From Nemertoderma westbladi (taxonomy: Eukaryota > Xenacoelomorpha > Nemertodermatida > Nemertodermatidae), in NCBI GenBank assembly GCA_032718475.1, contig JAUCBJ010008438.1, forward strand, positions 1 through 64,000: a stretch of 64,000 bases of DNA, given 5' to 3'. How positions within the stretch are numbered: the stretch's first letter is position 1; each line of letters opens with the position of its first letter. The notes beneath the pieces were generated by a model. The model was not told where the DNA came from. It saw nothing but the letters and a program-made list of their open reading frames with translations, and did not search any database. Of the stretch, positions 9,342 to 22,179 are shown one piece after another. The translations under genes were made by a program, and so were the position numbers.

Positions 9342-11815
9342 TTGAAATGGCGATGTCCTCTTCAACAGCTTCCGATCGATCTACTTCTTCATACAAGGCT
9401 CCTCCCCAATTACGAGATGGCGTTTCATACGAAATTTGGAAGAAGGAAGTCAGTGCTTGGAAACACTTTACGGATATTAGGGCCGATAAACAAGGAACTG
9501 CGCTCGCTCTAAGCCTCAGTGGTAAGGCTAGAGATGCAGCTTTTGAACTAGAACTCGCCCAATTAAATTCTGCTGGAGGGCTTGATTTGGTCATCCAAAA
9601 ACTCGATTCATTATACGAACTAAGTCGTCCGTTGGTGATCTTCCAGGCAATAAACTCATTTGTAAAGTTCCGGCGCCCAGCTGACATGTCAATGGTTGAT
9701 TATCTTATAGAGTTTGAACGACTTTATAATAAATGTAAAATGTATAACCTGAATTTTCCCGAAGAATTTCTCGCCTACCAACTTCTTGAATGTGCGAGTT
9801 TATCGGAAGCAGATTCCCACCTTGCACGAGCGTCAGTCAATGAGTTTACTTACAAGGATATGAAGTTACAAATTACCCGTATACATGGTGACTCCCGAAT
9901 ATCCGGAGAATCAAATAACAGTGATACTATGAATATTAAGGTTGAACCAACATTTCCAGCTGTTCACACAACGGAGCCTATATTTGAGGAAGAATATTAT
10001 CAAGACTATAATGACGGCTATCAGTGGAATGAACCAAATCCCCATGAAGAAGATGTTTATTATACCTACCGTGGCCCATTCCGTGGTGGATATAACAATA
10101 GAGGGCCAAGACGAAGTGGTAATTATTATCGAAGCTTTAAACAACGATTCCCCAGACAACAACCAGGTCGAGTAGCAAATTTAAGACGACATTATGGTGG
10201 AATAGGAAGTACAAGTACAAGTAAAATTAATCCTTTGGATTATGATGGAAAACCCAGTGGTTGCTCCGTTTGCCATTCTATTTACCACTGGGCAGCCAAC
10301 TGTCCAGAACTTCCACAAGAGGAGGATTCTAAAATTACACTATTTACAGATAAAGATATCCATCCTGATACCGAGTTATTTGGAGAAACCATTGGTTGTG
10401 CCATTATTGATTGTGGTTGTACGGCAACAGTATGTGGAAAGAGTTGGGTTGCGATTTATATAGACAGTCTGAATGGGTCTGATCAAAGATTGGTTAAAAA
10501 AACTCCGAGCTCAACTGTATTTAAATTTGGAGATGGAAATCGGAATGTTTCTTTATATAAATTAGAAATTCCAATATATATTGGTTCAAGAAAAATTTTT
10601 CTAGTAACAGATGTGGTTGATTGTGAAATTCCTTTACTTTTCTCACAGCCCAGTCTAAAGAAAGCTAAAGCAGTTATCAATTTTAAAAATGATACTGTGA
10701 CAATGTTCGGAGAACCACAAAAGGTTATGGTTACAAAAACTGGCCATTATTGTTTGACCCTTTCTAGATCTATGAATCCTAGTAATTCCGATACTAGACG
10801 GTGTTTATTCGCTGCTCCACTTGATGAGTTGGAGGGATCTGATCTGAATAATGCAGTCTATAAACTTCATAGACAATTTGCTCATCCACATGCAGATGCA
10901 TTGAAGAACTTGATAAAGACTGCTGAGTGTAAAAACCCAGAGATAATGTCTATTGTAGATGAAATAAGCAAAGAATGCAAAATATGTCGGATTTATAAGA
11001 AACCATCACCCCGCCCTGTGGTTGGATTACCAACAGCTACGCAATTTAATGAAATGGTTGGCCTTGATTTGAAGGAATTCCGCCCTGGGGTATATTTCTT
11101 ACATATGGTAGACCATGTTACACGTTATGGATCAGCTGCTGTTATTAGAAGCAAAAAGAAAGAAGTTGTAGTTGAAAAACTAATGGAATATTGGATACGA
11201 ATTTTTGGGGCCCCTAAGAAATTCCTTTCTGACAATGGAGGAGAGTTCATTAACCATGAGCTAATTGAGTTAAGTGAACAATTTAATATATTAATTAAAA
11301 CTACAGCTGCAGAGAGTGCTTGGTCGAATGGTTTAGTAGAGAGACATAATGGTATACTTAGTACCATGGTGGAGAAAATCCTAGCTGATACTCCATGTAA
11401 ACTCGAAATCGCAGTACATTGGGCTGTTGCTGCCAAAAACAGCTTACAGAATGTTTATGGTTATAGCCCTAATTCCTTGGTATTTGGCTGTAATCCCATA
11501 ATCCCTTCCAATATGGTGAATAAACCACCAGCTCTTAGTGGACTTGGTATAAGTGACCTTATATGTGCGAATATTAAGGCCCTCCACAGTGCACGTAATG
11601 CCTACATTCAACAAGAAAGTTCAGAAAAACTACGTAGAGCATTAAATAAACAAGTACGGTCCTATAGTGATACTATTTTCCTGAATGGTGATAATGTTTA
11701 TTATAAACGGAATAATTCCTCTGCTTGGAAAGGTCCAGCAAGGATTCTTGGATCTGATGGTCAACAATTCCTAGTCAAGCATGGTGGACTTTATTATAGA
11801 GTTCACCCTTGCTGA
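9338..11815 (+). CDS. Copia Gag-protease-integrase polyprotein (first part)
   Basis: 825 residues. The N-terminal 200 residues are a copia Gag (UBN2-type) region. A zinc knuckle CSVCHSIYHWAANC follows near residue 308. The aspartic protease active site reads IDCGCTATVCG near 355, with Cys in place of the usual Ser or Thr after Asp. A GAG-pre-integrase HHCC zinc-binding region (LHRQFAHPHAD...CKICRIY) comes near 510-560. The DDE integrase core runs from about 570 to 690, with GLDLKEF, LSDNGGEF and GLVERHNG carrying the catalytic residues. The ORF ends in TGA and the next ORF follows in the same frame, so this is the front of one gag-pol frame. Confidence 0.93.
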   Translation: MVEMAMSSSTASDRSTSSYKAPPQLRDGVSYEIWKKEVSAWKHFTDIRADKQGTALALSLSGKARDAAFELELAQLNSAGGLDLVIQKLDSLYELSRPLVIFQAINSFVKFRRPADMSMVDYLIEFERLYNKCKMYNLNFPEEFLAYQLLECASLSEADSHLARASVNEFTYKDMKLQITRIHGDSRISGESNNSDTMNIKVEPTFPAVHTTEPIFEEEYYQDYNDGYQWNEPNPHEEDVYYTYRGPFRGGYNNRGPRRSGNYYRSFKQRFPRQQPGRVANLRRHYGGIGSTSTSKINPLDYDGKPSGCSVCHSIYHWAANCPELPQEEDSKITLFTDKDIHPDTELFGETIGCAIIDCGCTATVCGKSWVAIYIDSLNGSDQRLVKKTPSSTVFKFGDGNRNVSLYKLEIPIYIGSRKIFLVTDVVDCEIPLLFSQPSLKKAKAVINFKNDTVTMFGEPQKVMVTKTGHYCLTLSRSMNPSNSDTRRCLFAAPLDELEGSDLNNAVYKLHRQFAHPHADALKNLIKTAECKNPEIMSIVDEISKECKICRIYKKPSPRPVVGLPTATQFNEMVGLDLKEFRPGVYFLHMVDHVTRYGSAAVIRSKKKEVVVEKLMEYWIRIFGAPKKFLSDNGGEFINHELIELSEQFNILIKTTAAESAWSNGLVERHNGILSTMVEKILADTPCKLEIAVHWAVAAKNSLQNVYGYSPNSLVFGCNPIIPSNMVNKPPALSGLGISDLICANIKALHSARNAYIQQESSEKLRRALNKQVRSYSDTIFLNGDNVYYKRNNSSAWKGPARILGSDGQQFLVKHGGLYYRVHPC
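11813..11815 (+). other. In-frame TGA inside copia gag-pol
   Basis: TGC TGA ATG: the stop separates integrase from RT, but both sides share one frame, and an ATG directly follows. It is either a point nonsense mutation, a readthrough stop, or a real ORF boundary. Confidence 0.8.
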
Positions 11816-13338
11816 ATGACATTGGCATCGATTCCGCTAGAAGTTAAGGAAAGATCCATAGATCCAAAGAATGACAATAAGGTAAACAGTGAGGGTAAAG
11901 AAGTTGATAATAAACAGAAACGAGCCATACCAAGTGATGGAGATGATGAAACAGATGGGGAGAAACAACCCAATAATTCCATTCCACACGATATCACAAC
12001 TGCCAATAATCAAACTACTGATAAGCCAAGTACCCAGGATGGTAAGCTGGAAATGCCTAAGACAAATGATAATATAAAATATCAGCCAATGGGTAGTTCT
12101 GACTGGAAAACTGGAAAAGTTATAGGGAGAGCTGGAAAGGCTTCAGGAAAATATTGGCATTGCTACAATATAAAAGATAAAATAACTGGTGATTCAAAAT
12201 GTTTAAGCTTCAAGGACGACATCCAACAGTGGAATTTTGACCATGGGACAGAAGATGAAGATAAGTCATGCAATATTGTTTATCAGGCCAGAGATTCATT
12301 TGATCCTGTGAGGGTAAAACAGGCTATATCTGAAGAACTGCAAAAATGGAAGGATATGAACACCTATACTGAAATTGAAAATGTTGGGCAACCTTTCATT
12401 ACAACGACTTGGAATTTTGATGAACGAATTAAAGGTGGAATATTACGTCTTAAGGCAAGATTGTGTGCCAGAGGTTATGAGTGTTTTGATTCAATGCGTT
12501 CAGATTCCCCAACATGTGGTAAGGACTCTGTTAGAATTGGCCTTGTCATTATTACATCTAATAAATGGAGGTTGAACACAATGGATATAAAGAGTGCATT
12601 CCTGCAAGGGCTTGATGTTGACAGAGATTTATTTATAAAGCCTCCAAAAGAGGCACTTACCAACAAGCTTTGGAGGTTGAATAAATGCGTATATGGTTTA
12701 AGTGAGGCTGGTAGACAGTGGTACTTAAAACTAGAACAAACCTTAAAGTCTGTTGGTATGGTAAAGTCTAAATATGACCCTGCGTTATTTTTTTATCATT
12801 ATCAAGAACTTCTTCAAGGTATTATCTGCTGTCATGTCGACGACATCCTATGGGGAGGTACTGACATATTTGTTCAACAAATAATCACTAAATTGCGCAA
12901 AGAGTTCCTTATAAGTACTGAGGAAAATACAATGTTGAAATATGTTGGTTTAAATCTAAAGCAAAGTAATAATGTCATATCACTTGACTTAAATGACTAT
13001 ATACGTAATACCGAAGGAGTGAAAGTCGATTCTAAGCGTCCTAAAGATAGTGCTTTAACACAGAAGGAAATTGCTGACCTTCGGAGTTTTTGTGGGAAAC
13101 TCAACTGGATAGTTAGCCAATCTCGACCTGATTGCTTCTTTGAATCTTGTTACTTAGCCTGCATTGCCCGGAAAGGAACTGTGAAAGACTTGTATTATGC
13201 TAATAAGACATTAACAAAATTAAAGAATACAGAATGTATTTTATGTTATCCTGAGATTGGTAATTTATCTAAATCATACATTGTCATATATACTGATGCC
13301 AGTTTTGGAAATCTTCCCGATTCAGGTTCTCAGGCAGG
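11816..13338 (+). CDS. Copia reverse transcriptase, start of RNase H (interrupted)
   Basis: In frame with the preceding ORF. The first 120 residues are a charged linker. The RT begins near residue 180 (TTTWNFDERIKGG, LRLKARLCARGYE), with NTMDIKSAFLQG holding the first catalytic Asp. CCHVDDILWGG is the YVDD box with His for Tyr. IYTDASFGNLPDSGSQAG starts RNase H. At 13338 the frame runs into the nested LINE, and the last 17 codons to the stop at 13390 are LINE-derived. The remainder of RNase H resumes at 14336. Confidence 0.9.
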
Positions 13339-14328
13339 GCGTCCTCCAAGGAGACACACTTGCACCATTCTTGTTCATTATTGTGGTTGACTATGTTCTA
13401 CGCATGTCCTTAGATCATCATAATGATGATGGGGTGATGATAACTCCACCTACTGGCTCCAGAAGTCGAGGAAATCCTGCCAAGTACCTAACTGATCTAG
13501 ACTTTGCTGATGACTTAGGAGTACTCTCAGAATCATTAGAGGGAGCCCAGCGGCTCCTCAGCTCATTAGAACATGCTGCTTCTAGTGTTGGTCTTTTTAT
13601 TAACTCCAGAAAGACCAAAATTCTGACAGTTAACTTTGAAAGTGCTGAGCAAGTCTCTGATCGGATGAGCATAAGCTCAAAGGATGGTATGCTTGAGCAT
13701 GTGGACGACTTCTGTTACCTGGGATCATGGATCCAGAAGTCAGGTGAGGACCTTCGAATACGAGAGGGAAAGGCATGGGCAGCCTTGAATAGGCTTTCCA
13801 GGATTTGGAAGTCACCTAGAATTAATCGGAAACTTAAGGTCCAATTATTTAGAGCAGCAGTAGTTCCAGTACTCCTCTACGGGAGTCCATGCTGGGCTCT
13901 AACTGCTGAGGACACCAAATCTCTGGATGGCACATTCACAAGAATGCTACGCCGGGTACATTGTGTCAAGTACAATGCACACATCTCCAACCAGACACTA
14001 TATAACATTGGAGGTGTCTCATTGGTTCCCCCAAGCTTGACACTAGAACAAAATCGCCTCCGCTTTGCAGGACATTGCTTTCGCCGTGAGGACCAGCCAG
14101 TGCATAATCTTGTACTTTGGCAGCCTCATGGAGTGAATAAGCAAGGTGGACAGCCCATGACTTTCTTGAGACGCATCTTAAAGGACACTGGCCTTAAAGA
14201 TGCGGATGATCTAGCAAATGTCATGGGTGATAGGGAGTTGTGGCGGTGCAATTTTGTTGACAAGCCAGCACAGCATTCTTAAAAATGCAGCTGCAATGCA
14301 GCATGCCGATCCTAGTAGTAGTAGTAGT
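13339..14328 (+). mobile_element. 5'-truncated LINE-A copy nested in copia RNase H
   Basis: Encodes the RT C-terminal half, from GVLQGDTLAPFLFII through the LDFADDLGVLSES catalytic box and NSRKTK, to a C-terminal GHCFRREDQPV...DRELWR region. The stop is at 14280-14282, and a (TAG)n tail follows. AGGCAGG is present on both sides (13332-13338 and 14329-14335), a 7-bp target duplication. The protein is nearly the same as the minus-strand LINE at 47847-50850, so both belong to one young family. Here the reading frame is intact across the point where the other copy has a 4-bp insertion. Confidence 0.9.
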
Positions 14329-14335
14329 AGGCAGG

Positions 14336-14801
14336 CTATATTGCATTTCTAGTTGGTGAGAATGGTCATTGTGCTCCAATTAGCTGGAAGAGCCATCGTA
14401 TACGACGAGTAGTGAAGAGTACATTGGCAGCGGAAGCTCTTGCATGTTCTGCAGCCTGTGAGGATGCATATGCTTTGTCTTGCACTGTATCAGAAATTAT
14501 AAATACTAAACATACACCAGTATATGTCCTAACTGATAACCAATCATTGGTAGATGCTATTGACTCTTCAAAGCCGGTTATTGAGAAACGACTTCGACTT
14601 GAGATTGCTGTACTCAAGGAAATGGTGGATAAAGGGGAAGTCGATGGATTAACCTGGGTTCCAACATACAATCAACTTGCGGATTGTTTAACTAAACAAG
14701 GCGCTTCGACTGCTAAACTTATTGGTATTTTGAATGGAAACATATATTTCGATAAACTAAACAACACTATGTTAAATATTGCCAAGGACCACAAATATTA
14801 A
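14336..14801 (+). pseudogene. Copia RNase H remainder, separated by LINE insertion
   Basis: Immediately after the LINE target duplication the copia frame resumes and runs to a stop at 14799-14801. STLAAEALA, VLTDNQSLVDAI and WVPTYNQLADCLTKQG are the usual copia RNase H motifs. An internal ATG at 14412 would start a 129-residue ORF, but the segment is really the end of the interrupted pol. Confidence 0.9.
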
Positions 14802-14869
14802 ATAACTTAATACTTGCAACGATGATGGATCAAAAGTGGTTTGTTTTACAAATAGAAAGAAAGTGAGAT

Positions 14870-15079
14870 TGTTAGATTAGGCCTAAGGCCTAGTAGGCTA
14901 CCGGACTAACTGATACATAGATTTAACCGGTACTTGGTGTTGGTAGAATATATTAACATATATTATAACATAATAACATATATTATATACCGGTACTTTA
15001 TAGTCTGGGCATGGAGCCTAATATAGAAGTTATTTGATTATAAACAAACTTATATTTTGCCATATACTAATCATTAACA
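14870..15079 (+). repeat. 3' LTR of the copia element
   Basis: 210 bp, TG...CA, looks identical to 9114-9323. Preceded by a purine-rich tract (about 14852-14869, AGAAAGAAAGTGAGAT) that fits the polypurine primer site. Confidence 0.95.
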
Positions 15080-15654
15080 CCAGGGCCCCACTATTAATGT
15101 GATTGCTTGAAAACTCAGTATTTTAATATGGTTTTATTCGACAATATTATATTTTATGTTCTTCTCATTTTTAATCAGTCAGTGCTAGCGCCGTCCAACG
15201 CGCTTTTAATGCTATTTTATTTGTGCTAATTAAAATGAATAATTAAACCGCCGGTGGAATCCGGACATGAAATGAAATGATAGCAAGTAAGGATAGTGAG
15301 AGAAAGCAGTACTTTCTTACTCTGTTTTCTATGAATTTATTGAGAAAAAGTGGATTTTTTCAGATAAAAATGAATTTTCCCTTTTCCATATAATATTATT
15401 TATCTTTATATCATTGAATTTTTATATCATTGTGTCAAATATTAACAGATTCCGATTCCCGGGTTATGTCTTTATTAAACAACGGGCTATTTATATTTAT
15501 AAGGATATATTTAAGCCAACTATAGTACACAGCACAATAAAATACCTAAAATCTAGAATGTAATATAACCAAACTAAATAATAAATCGCTAATTGTAAGA
15601 TAAACAACATCAGTGTCAATAATAAAACTACAATATAAAATAAAGCGACTAGTC
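15080..15654. other. Intergenic, downstream of DLD
   Basis: AT-rich and without ORFs of note. It holds the 3' flank of the minus-strand DLD gene. TTTATT words near 15471, read on the minus strand, could be its polyadenylation signal. Confidence 0.4.
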
Positions 15655-18396
<2,742 letters not shown>

Positions 18397-18976
18397 AGTT
18401 CTGTAGTTACCTGGAGTGGTTGATTATTAATCTGATACCGGTATTGGTAATGTCTGAATGTGCAAGACTAATCAGCTTCAGCTACTACAGTACTATGCCT
18501 ACGTCAGTACTGCAGTACCGTACGTCTGTACGGTTATGGAGCGTTACAGCGTTAGGTCCTGGCGCTTTAGGTCCTGGCTGCCTGGTAGCTGGGTAGCTGT
18601 AGGTCCGTGGCGTTAAGTCCAGAAGTCCTGGTAGCGTTAGGGCCGTGCAATGGGGTACACGACTCAAATTCAAAATCAGATGAATTAGATGCAATAATAT
18701 CACAGAAACACAATGCAGCAATGGCGTTTACAGAATTCAATAAGATGCTAAAATATTCGAGATATTAGTGTTTTCAGTTTAAAAATTATTCAAAATATGA
18801 AAACGATCTGTGATTGGTCGTGACGTCAATATACGCCTCCGAATTCAATTTATATCAACATTCAGATACCTAATACTATCTTTGTATAAATTGGGGCAGT
18901 TTGTTGCTGCAGGGACTGCTATATTTGATATTACAGTTGTACTGTAGTACAGCAGTACAGTGCAGCAGTACCTATT
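18397..18976. other. Intergenic, upstream of DLD
   Basis: Should hold the DLD promoter (minus strand). I see no TATA box in a convincing position and no other gene. Short CTGTAC/GTACAG-like words recur. Confidence 0.4.
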
Positions 18977-19613
18977 TATGAAGCGCCGTTTACGCCAAAA
19001 CTATCTGAATAAATATTATACTCAAGATGTGTCAATAAAAAATATTATACTTAAGATGTATCTAAATTCTCGGCCGAGATTCTCGGCCGAGATCTCGGCC
19101 GAGTTTTCTCTGCCGAGTTTTTCTCGGCCGAGATCTCGGCCGAGAATTTATAATCTTAAAAGTTGTAACAGCGGGAAATATTGCTCAATATATATCGTAT
19201 AGCTTTATCAAGGTTGACATTATCGATATCAGAGTAGGCTATTTATTATTATTCAGTCCATATTGTTTACAACGCCTTGAAATAGTTCGTTCGCTAACAT
19301 CCAAAATGCGTGCCGTAAATACTGTAATTATTGCAAATACAATGCCATTTTAAATTTCCCGCCGTTTCATATTTTAATACTTTCTCGGCCGAGAAAAACT
19401 CGGCCGAGAAAAACTCGGCCGGGAAAAACTCGGCCGAGAAAAACTCGGCCGAGAATCTCGGCCGAGAAAAACTCGGCCGAGATCTCGGCCGAGAAAAACT
19501 CGGCCGAGAATCTCCGCCGAGAATTTAGATACATCTTAAGTATAATATTTTTTATTGACACATCTTGAGAATAATATTTATTCAGATAGTTTTGGCGTAA
19601 ACGGCGCTTCATA
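18977..19613. mobile_element. Inverted-repeat element (MITE) with CTCGGCCGAG palindromes
   Basis: 637 bp. The left arm (from TATGAAGCGCCGTTTACGCC) is matched by the inverted right arm (GGCGTAAACGGCGCTTCATA). Identity continues over about 100 bp until arrays of the 10-bp palindrome CTCGGCCGAG (19075-19145 and 19382-19528). CCTATT flanks it at 18971-18976 and 19614-19619 (8 bp, TACCTATT, if the ends are drawn 2 bp differently). No coding capacity. Confidence 0.85.
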
Positions 19614-19639
19614 CCTATTGAAAAGTTTTATTTTTTTTT

Positions 19640-19790
19640 TCGCCGAACGCGGCGCCGGTTGCCAAAAATCCTGCGCCGGCTCTGAGCGATACCACGCCGG
19701 GTGCAAAAAATCCTGCGCGGGCTCTGTGCAATGCAAAATGCTGCGCCGGGTGAAAAATCTTCTGCCGGCTCTTCAAAGCTGCACTGGGCT
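19640..19790. repeat. Degenerate GC-rich repeat (GCGCCGG motif)
   Basis: Several imperfect units with AAAAATCCTGCGCCGGCTCTG-like pattern, spaced about 40-50 bp, directly beside the MITE. GC content is far above the surroundings. Confidence 0.6.
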
Positions 19791-19799
19791 GACTGGTAT

Positions 19800-20960
19800 A
19801 AAACATAAAATCTCCCTGTTACATACTGTACGTACCTGTACCGGTAGTTTATTCTGTTATCTATAATACTGCAGCTGCATATAGTATACTGTATGTAATG
19901 AATGAAATATGTATGTAATGAAACATATCCCCCACCCCCCTCCCCCTGTCTTGAGTTGATGGTACAAGAGACATGTATTCAGTTAATTACTGCATGATAT
20001 CGTATTGTATTCGACAAACTTATGTTCCATAGAAAGTCATAATAAGATTACCAAAATAAAAGTAATGGGGAAGGATTTTGATATTTGAATATAGGCCTAT
20101 TAAACTCTATTATATGGTTTTCATAATTATTATTTCTTGCATGTTAAACTAAATCATCAGGTACAGCGTGCCATTAATAAGTATTCATGGTATTGGCATT
20201 TGTTTGTAAAGTTGCACTTTTGGAAATTGTGCTAATCCGAGTTGTTACTTAAACGAACGAAAGTAGTGGGTGGGTGAAATGAAAATAAGGATACAGAGAC
20301 GGAAAACCTTAAAGACAAATTGTTTTTCTTTGTCTGTTGTTTTATACCAAAAGTGTAACATTACGAAACAACTACTTAAGAAACACTGCATGTAAATTTT
20401 TGTTGTCAAGTAAAGTGTACATTTCTTGAAATTACTCAAATGTTACAATATGAATTATAGAAAGAATATTAAAGACTACTTCAACTTCAGTAGGCCTATT
20501 CCTTGTATTTATGTACTACGTTCTACTTTACTTCATACTGTACTGTGGTCCGGTATACGTCTATGCTACAGATACGGTATGTCTGAATGAATAATGACTA
20601 GCTGTATGTTATGTTACTGTATGTCATTAATATCGCCAGAATAACAATAAAATATTATTTTTTGCACATGTACACTGTACAGTGGATTAAAATAAAATGA
20701 ACACATATCTGGCAAAGTACGCTAATAAGCGTATGTACTATTGTAATAAAATTACGGATAATGGTATTCAGGATAAATTAGTAAAATAATTAAAATTATA
20801 GTTTATTTACAGTACTTCTTACAGTTGGTGCATGTTAATTATAAAAAAAAAGTCGAGGGACTTTGAGGCGCAGCCAGCAAATATTAATAGTCAATACGCA
20901 TCATTCATAGCCCATGTGTATTCTAAAATTTACCTTCGATATCTGCCGTAAAAAATAAAT
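19800..20960. other. Intergenic, nothing recognised
   Basis: AT-rich, short ORFs only, no repeat structure seen. Confidence 0.5.
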
Positions 20961-21443
20961 GTTTTTTGTCCTTATTGTTCGGGAAGTAGTGTTTGGTTTT
21001 TGTCCTTATTATTCGGGAAGTAGTGTTTGGTTTTTGTCCTTATTATTCGGGAAGTAGTGTTTGGTTTTTGTCCTTATTATTCGGGAAGTAGTGTTTGGTT
21101 TTTGTCCTTATTATTCGGGAAGTAGTGTTTGGTTTTTGTCCTTATTGTTCGGGAAGTAGTGTTTGGTTTTTGTCCTTATTATTCGGGAAGTAGTGTTTGG
21201 TTTTTGTCCTTATTATTCGGGAAGTAGTGTTTGGTTTTTGTCCTTATTGTTCGGGAAGTAGTGTTTGGTTTTTGTCCTTATTATTCGGGAAGTAGTGTTT
21301 GGTTTTTGTCCTTATTGTTCGGGAAGTAGTGTTTGGTTTTTGTCCTTATTATTCGGGAAGTAGTGTTTGGTTTTTGTCCTTATTATTCGGGAAGTAGTGT
21401 TTGGTTTTTGTCCTTATTATTCGGGAAGTAGTGTTTGGTTTTT
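20961..21443. repeat. 34-bp tandem repeat, array 1
   Basis: About 14 copies of a 34-bp unit (core CGGGAAGTAGTGTTTGG plus TTTTTGTCCTTATTATT) with very little variation. It abuts a second copy of the LINE-B 3' tail, so it is the distal 3' region of a LINE-B copy read on the minus strand. Confidence 0.95.
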
Positions 21444-21690
21444 GCTTGTATTTATACATATTAGGGTACATGTTGTTGTTTTTACTGAAGATCGTTAACT
21501 AATTTGTTTTTTAGTTTCTTACCTAGTGTTTTTATAGATTTGCCTTGTTAATTGTTTTAAGTCGGTGTCTAGTGCGTTCCAGACAATGGCACCGTGATAT
21601 TTTAGTGAATTTTGTGATAGAGATAGTCGGGTCCGTGGTATGCAGAAGTTTTGGCGTGCCGTTGATCGATTATTATAGGTATGTAAATAT
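21444..21690 (-). mobile_element. Second copy of the LINE-B 3' tail
   Basis: About 245 bp nearly identical to 22180-22410, which is continuous with the LINE-B RT. Identity stops just after GGTATGTAAA, where the SINE begins. It may be a separate 5'-truncated LINE-B insertion or half of a local duplication. Confidence 0.75.
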
Positions 21691-21928
21691 TGCAGCTTGG
21701 TCTAGTGGTGACATTACTGTGCTTCCGATTAGGGAGCCCGGGTTCGATCCCTAGATGGGGCAGCACTGTTTGGGCACAGTGCTTTAAATGCTGCAGCCTA
21801 GCCCAACCCCGGCTTTCATCCTTCAGTGGTCGATAAATGGGAACCAAGGCAACTTGGGAAACAGAGTGGAAGGGTTTACTGTGGAAGATCACCCATGGTT
21901 ATGAACAGGCATTCCTTTAGGAAACAGA
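21691..21928 (+). mobile_element. tRNA-derived SINE
   Basis: The head resembles a tRNA gene. TGGTCTAGTGGT (21698-21709) fits an RNA polymerase III A box and GGTTCGATCCC (21741-21751) fits a B box at normal spacing. The tRNA-like part ends near GGGGCAGC (about 21763). The remaining 160 bp is a non-tRNA body with no ORF. It sits between two LINE-B tail blocks in opposite orientation to them. Family not recognised. Confidence 0.7.
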
Positions 21929-21930
21929 GT

Positions 21931-22179
21931 GGTTTGGTTTTTGTCTTTATTATTCGGGAAGTAGTGTTTGGTTTTTGTCTTTATTATTCGGGAAGTAGTG
22001 TTTGGTTTTTGTCTTTATTATTCGGAAGTAGTGTTTGGTTTTTGTCCTTATTATTCGGGAAGTAGTGTTTGGTTTTTGTCCTTATTATTCGGGAAGTAGT
22101 GTTTGGTTTTTGTCTTTATTATTCGGGAAGTAGTGTTTGGTTTTTGTCCTTATTATTCGGGAAGTAGTGTTTGGTTTTT
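21931..22179. repeat. 34-bp tandem repeat, array 2
   Basis: About 7 copies of the same 34-bp unit as 20961-21443, one unit with a 1-bp deletion (about 22023). It follows directly on the LINE-B 3' tail (minus-strand order). Confidence 0.95.

Larger units (their letters stand above)
9114..15079 (+). mobile_element. Ty1/copia LTR retrotransposon with a nested LINE
   Basis: Two 210-bp LTRs look identical by eye and flank gag, protease, integrase, RT and RNase H in copia order (integrase before RT). A CCAG duplication (ACCAG if the shared A is counted) flanks the element at 9110-9113 and 15080-15083. The coding frame carries one in-frame TGA (11813-11815) and a LINE insertion (about 13339-14328). 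Near-identical LTRs imply a recent insertion. The nested LINE came later and disrupts pol. Confidence 0.95.

Noticed and set aside
13257-13338. Start of a 341-codon ORF at 13257 as a native LINE gene start
   Set aside because: The first 27 codons are out-of-frame copia sequence. The LINE begins only at the insertion point near 13339.
19331-19612. AEKNSAEKNSAEK-type peptide ORFs in the MITE
   Set aside because: By-product of the CTCGGCCGAG palindrome array.
21692-21763. Functional tRNA gene
   Set aside because: A and B boxes are present, but stem pairing is imperfect and the sequence runs into a SINE body, so it is a tRNA-derived retroelement head.
20961-22179. CRISPR-like array of 34-bp repeats
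   Set aside because: Units are directly adjacent with no spacers and belong to a LINE 3' region in a eukaryotic genome.
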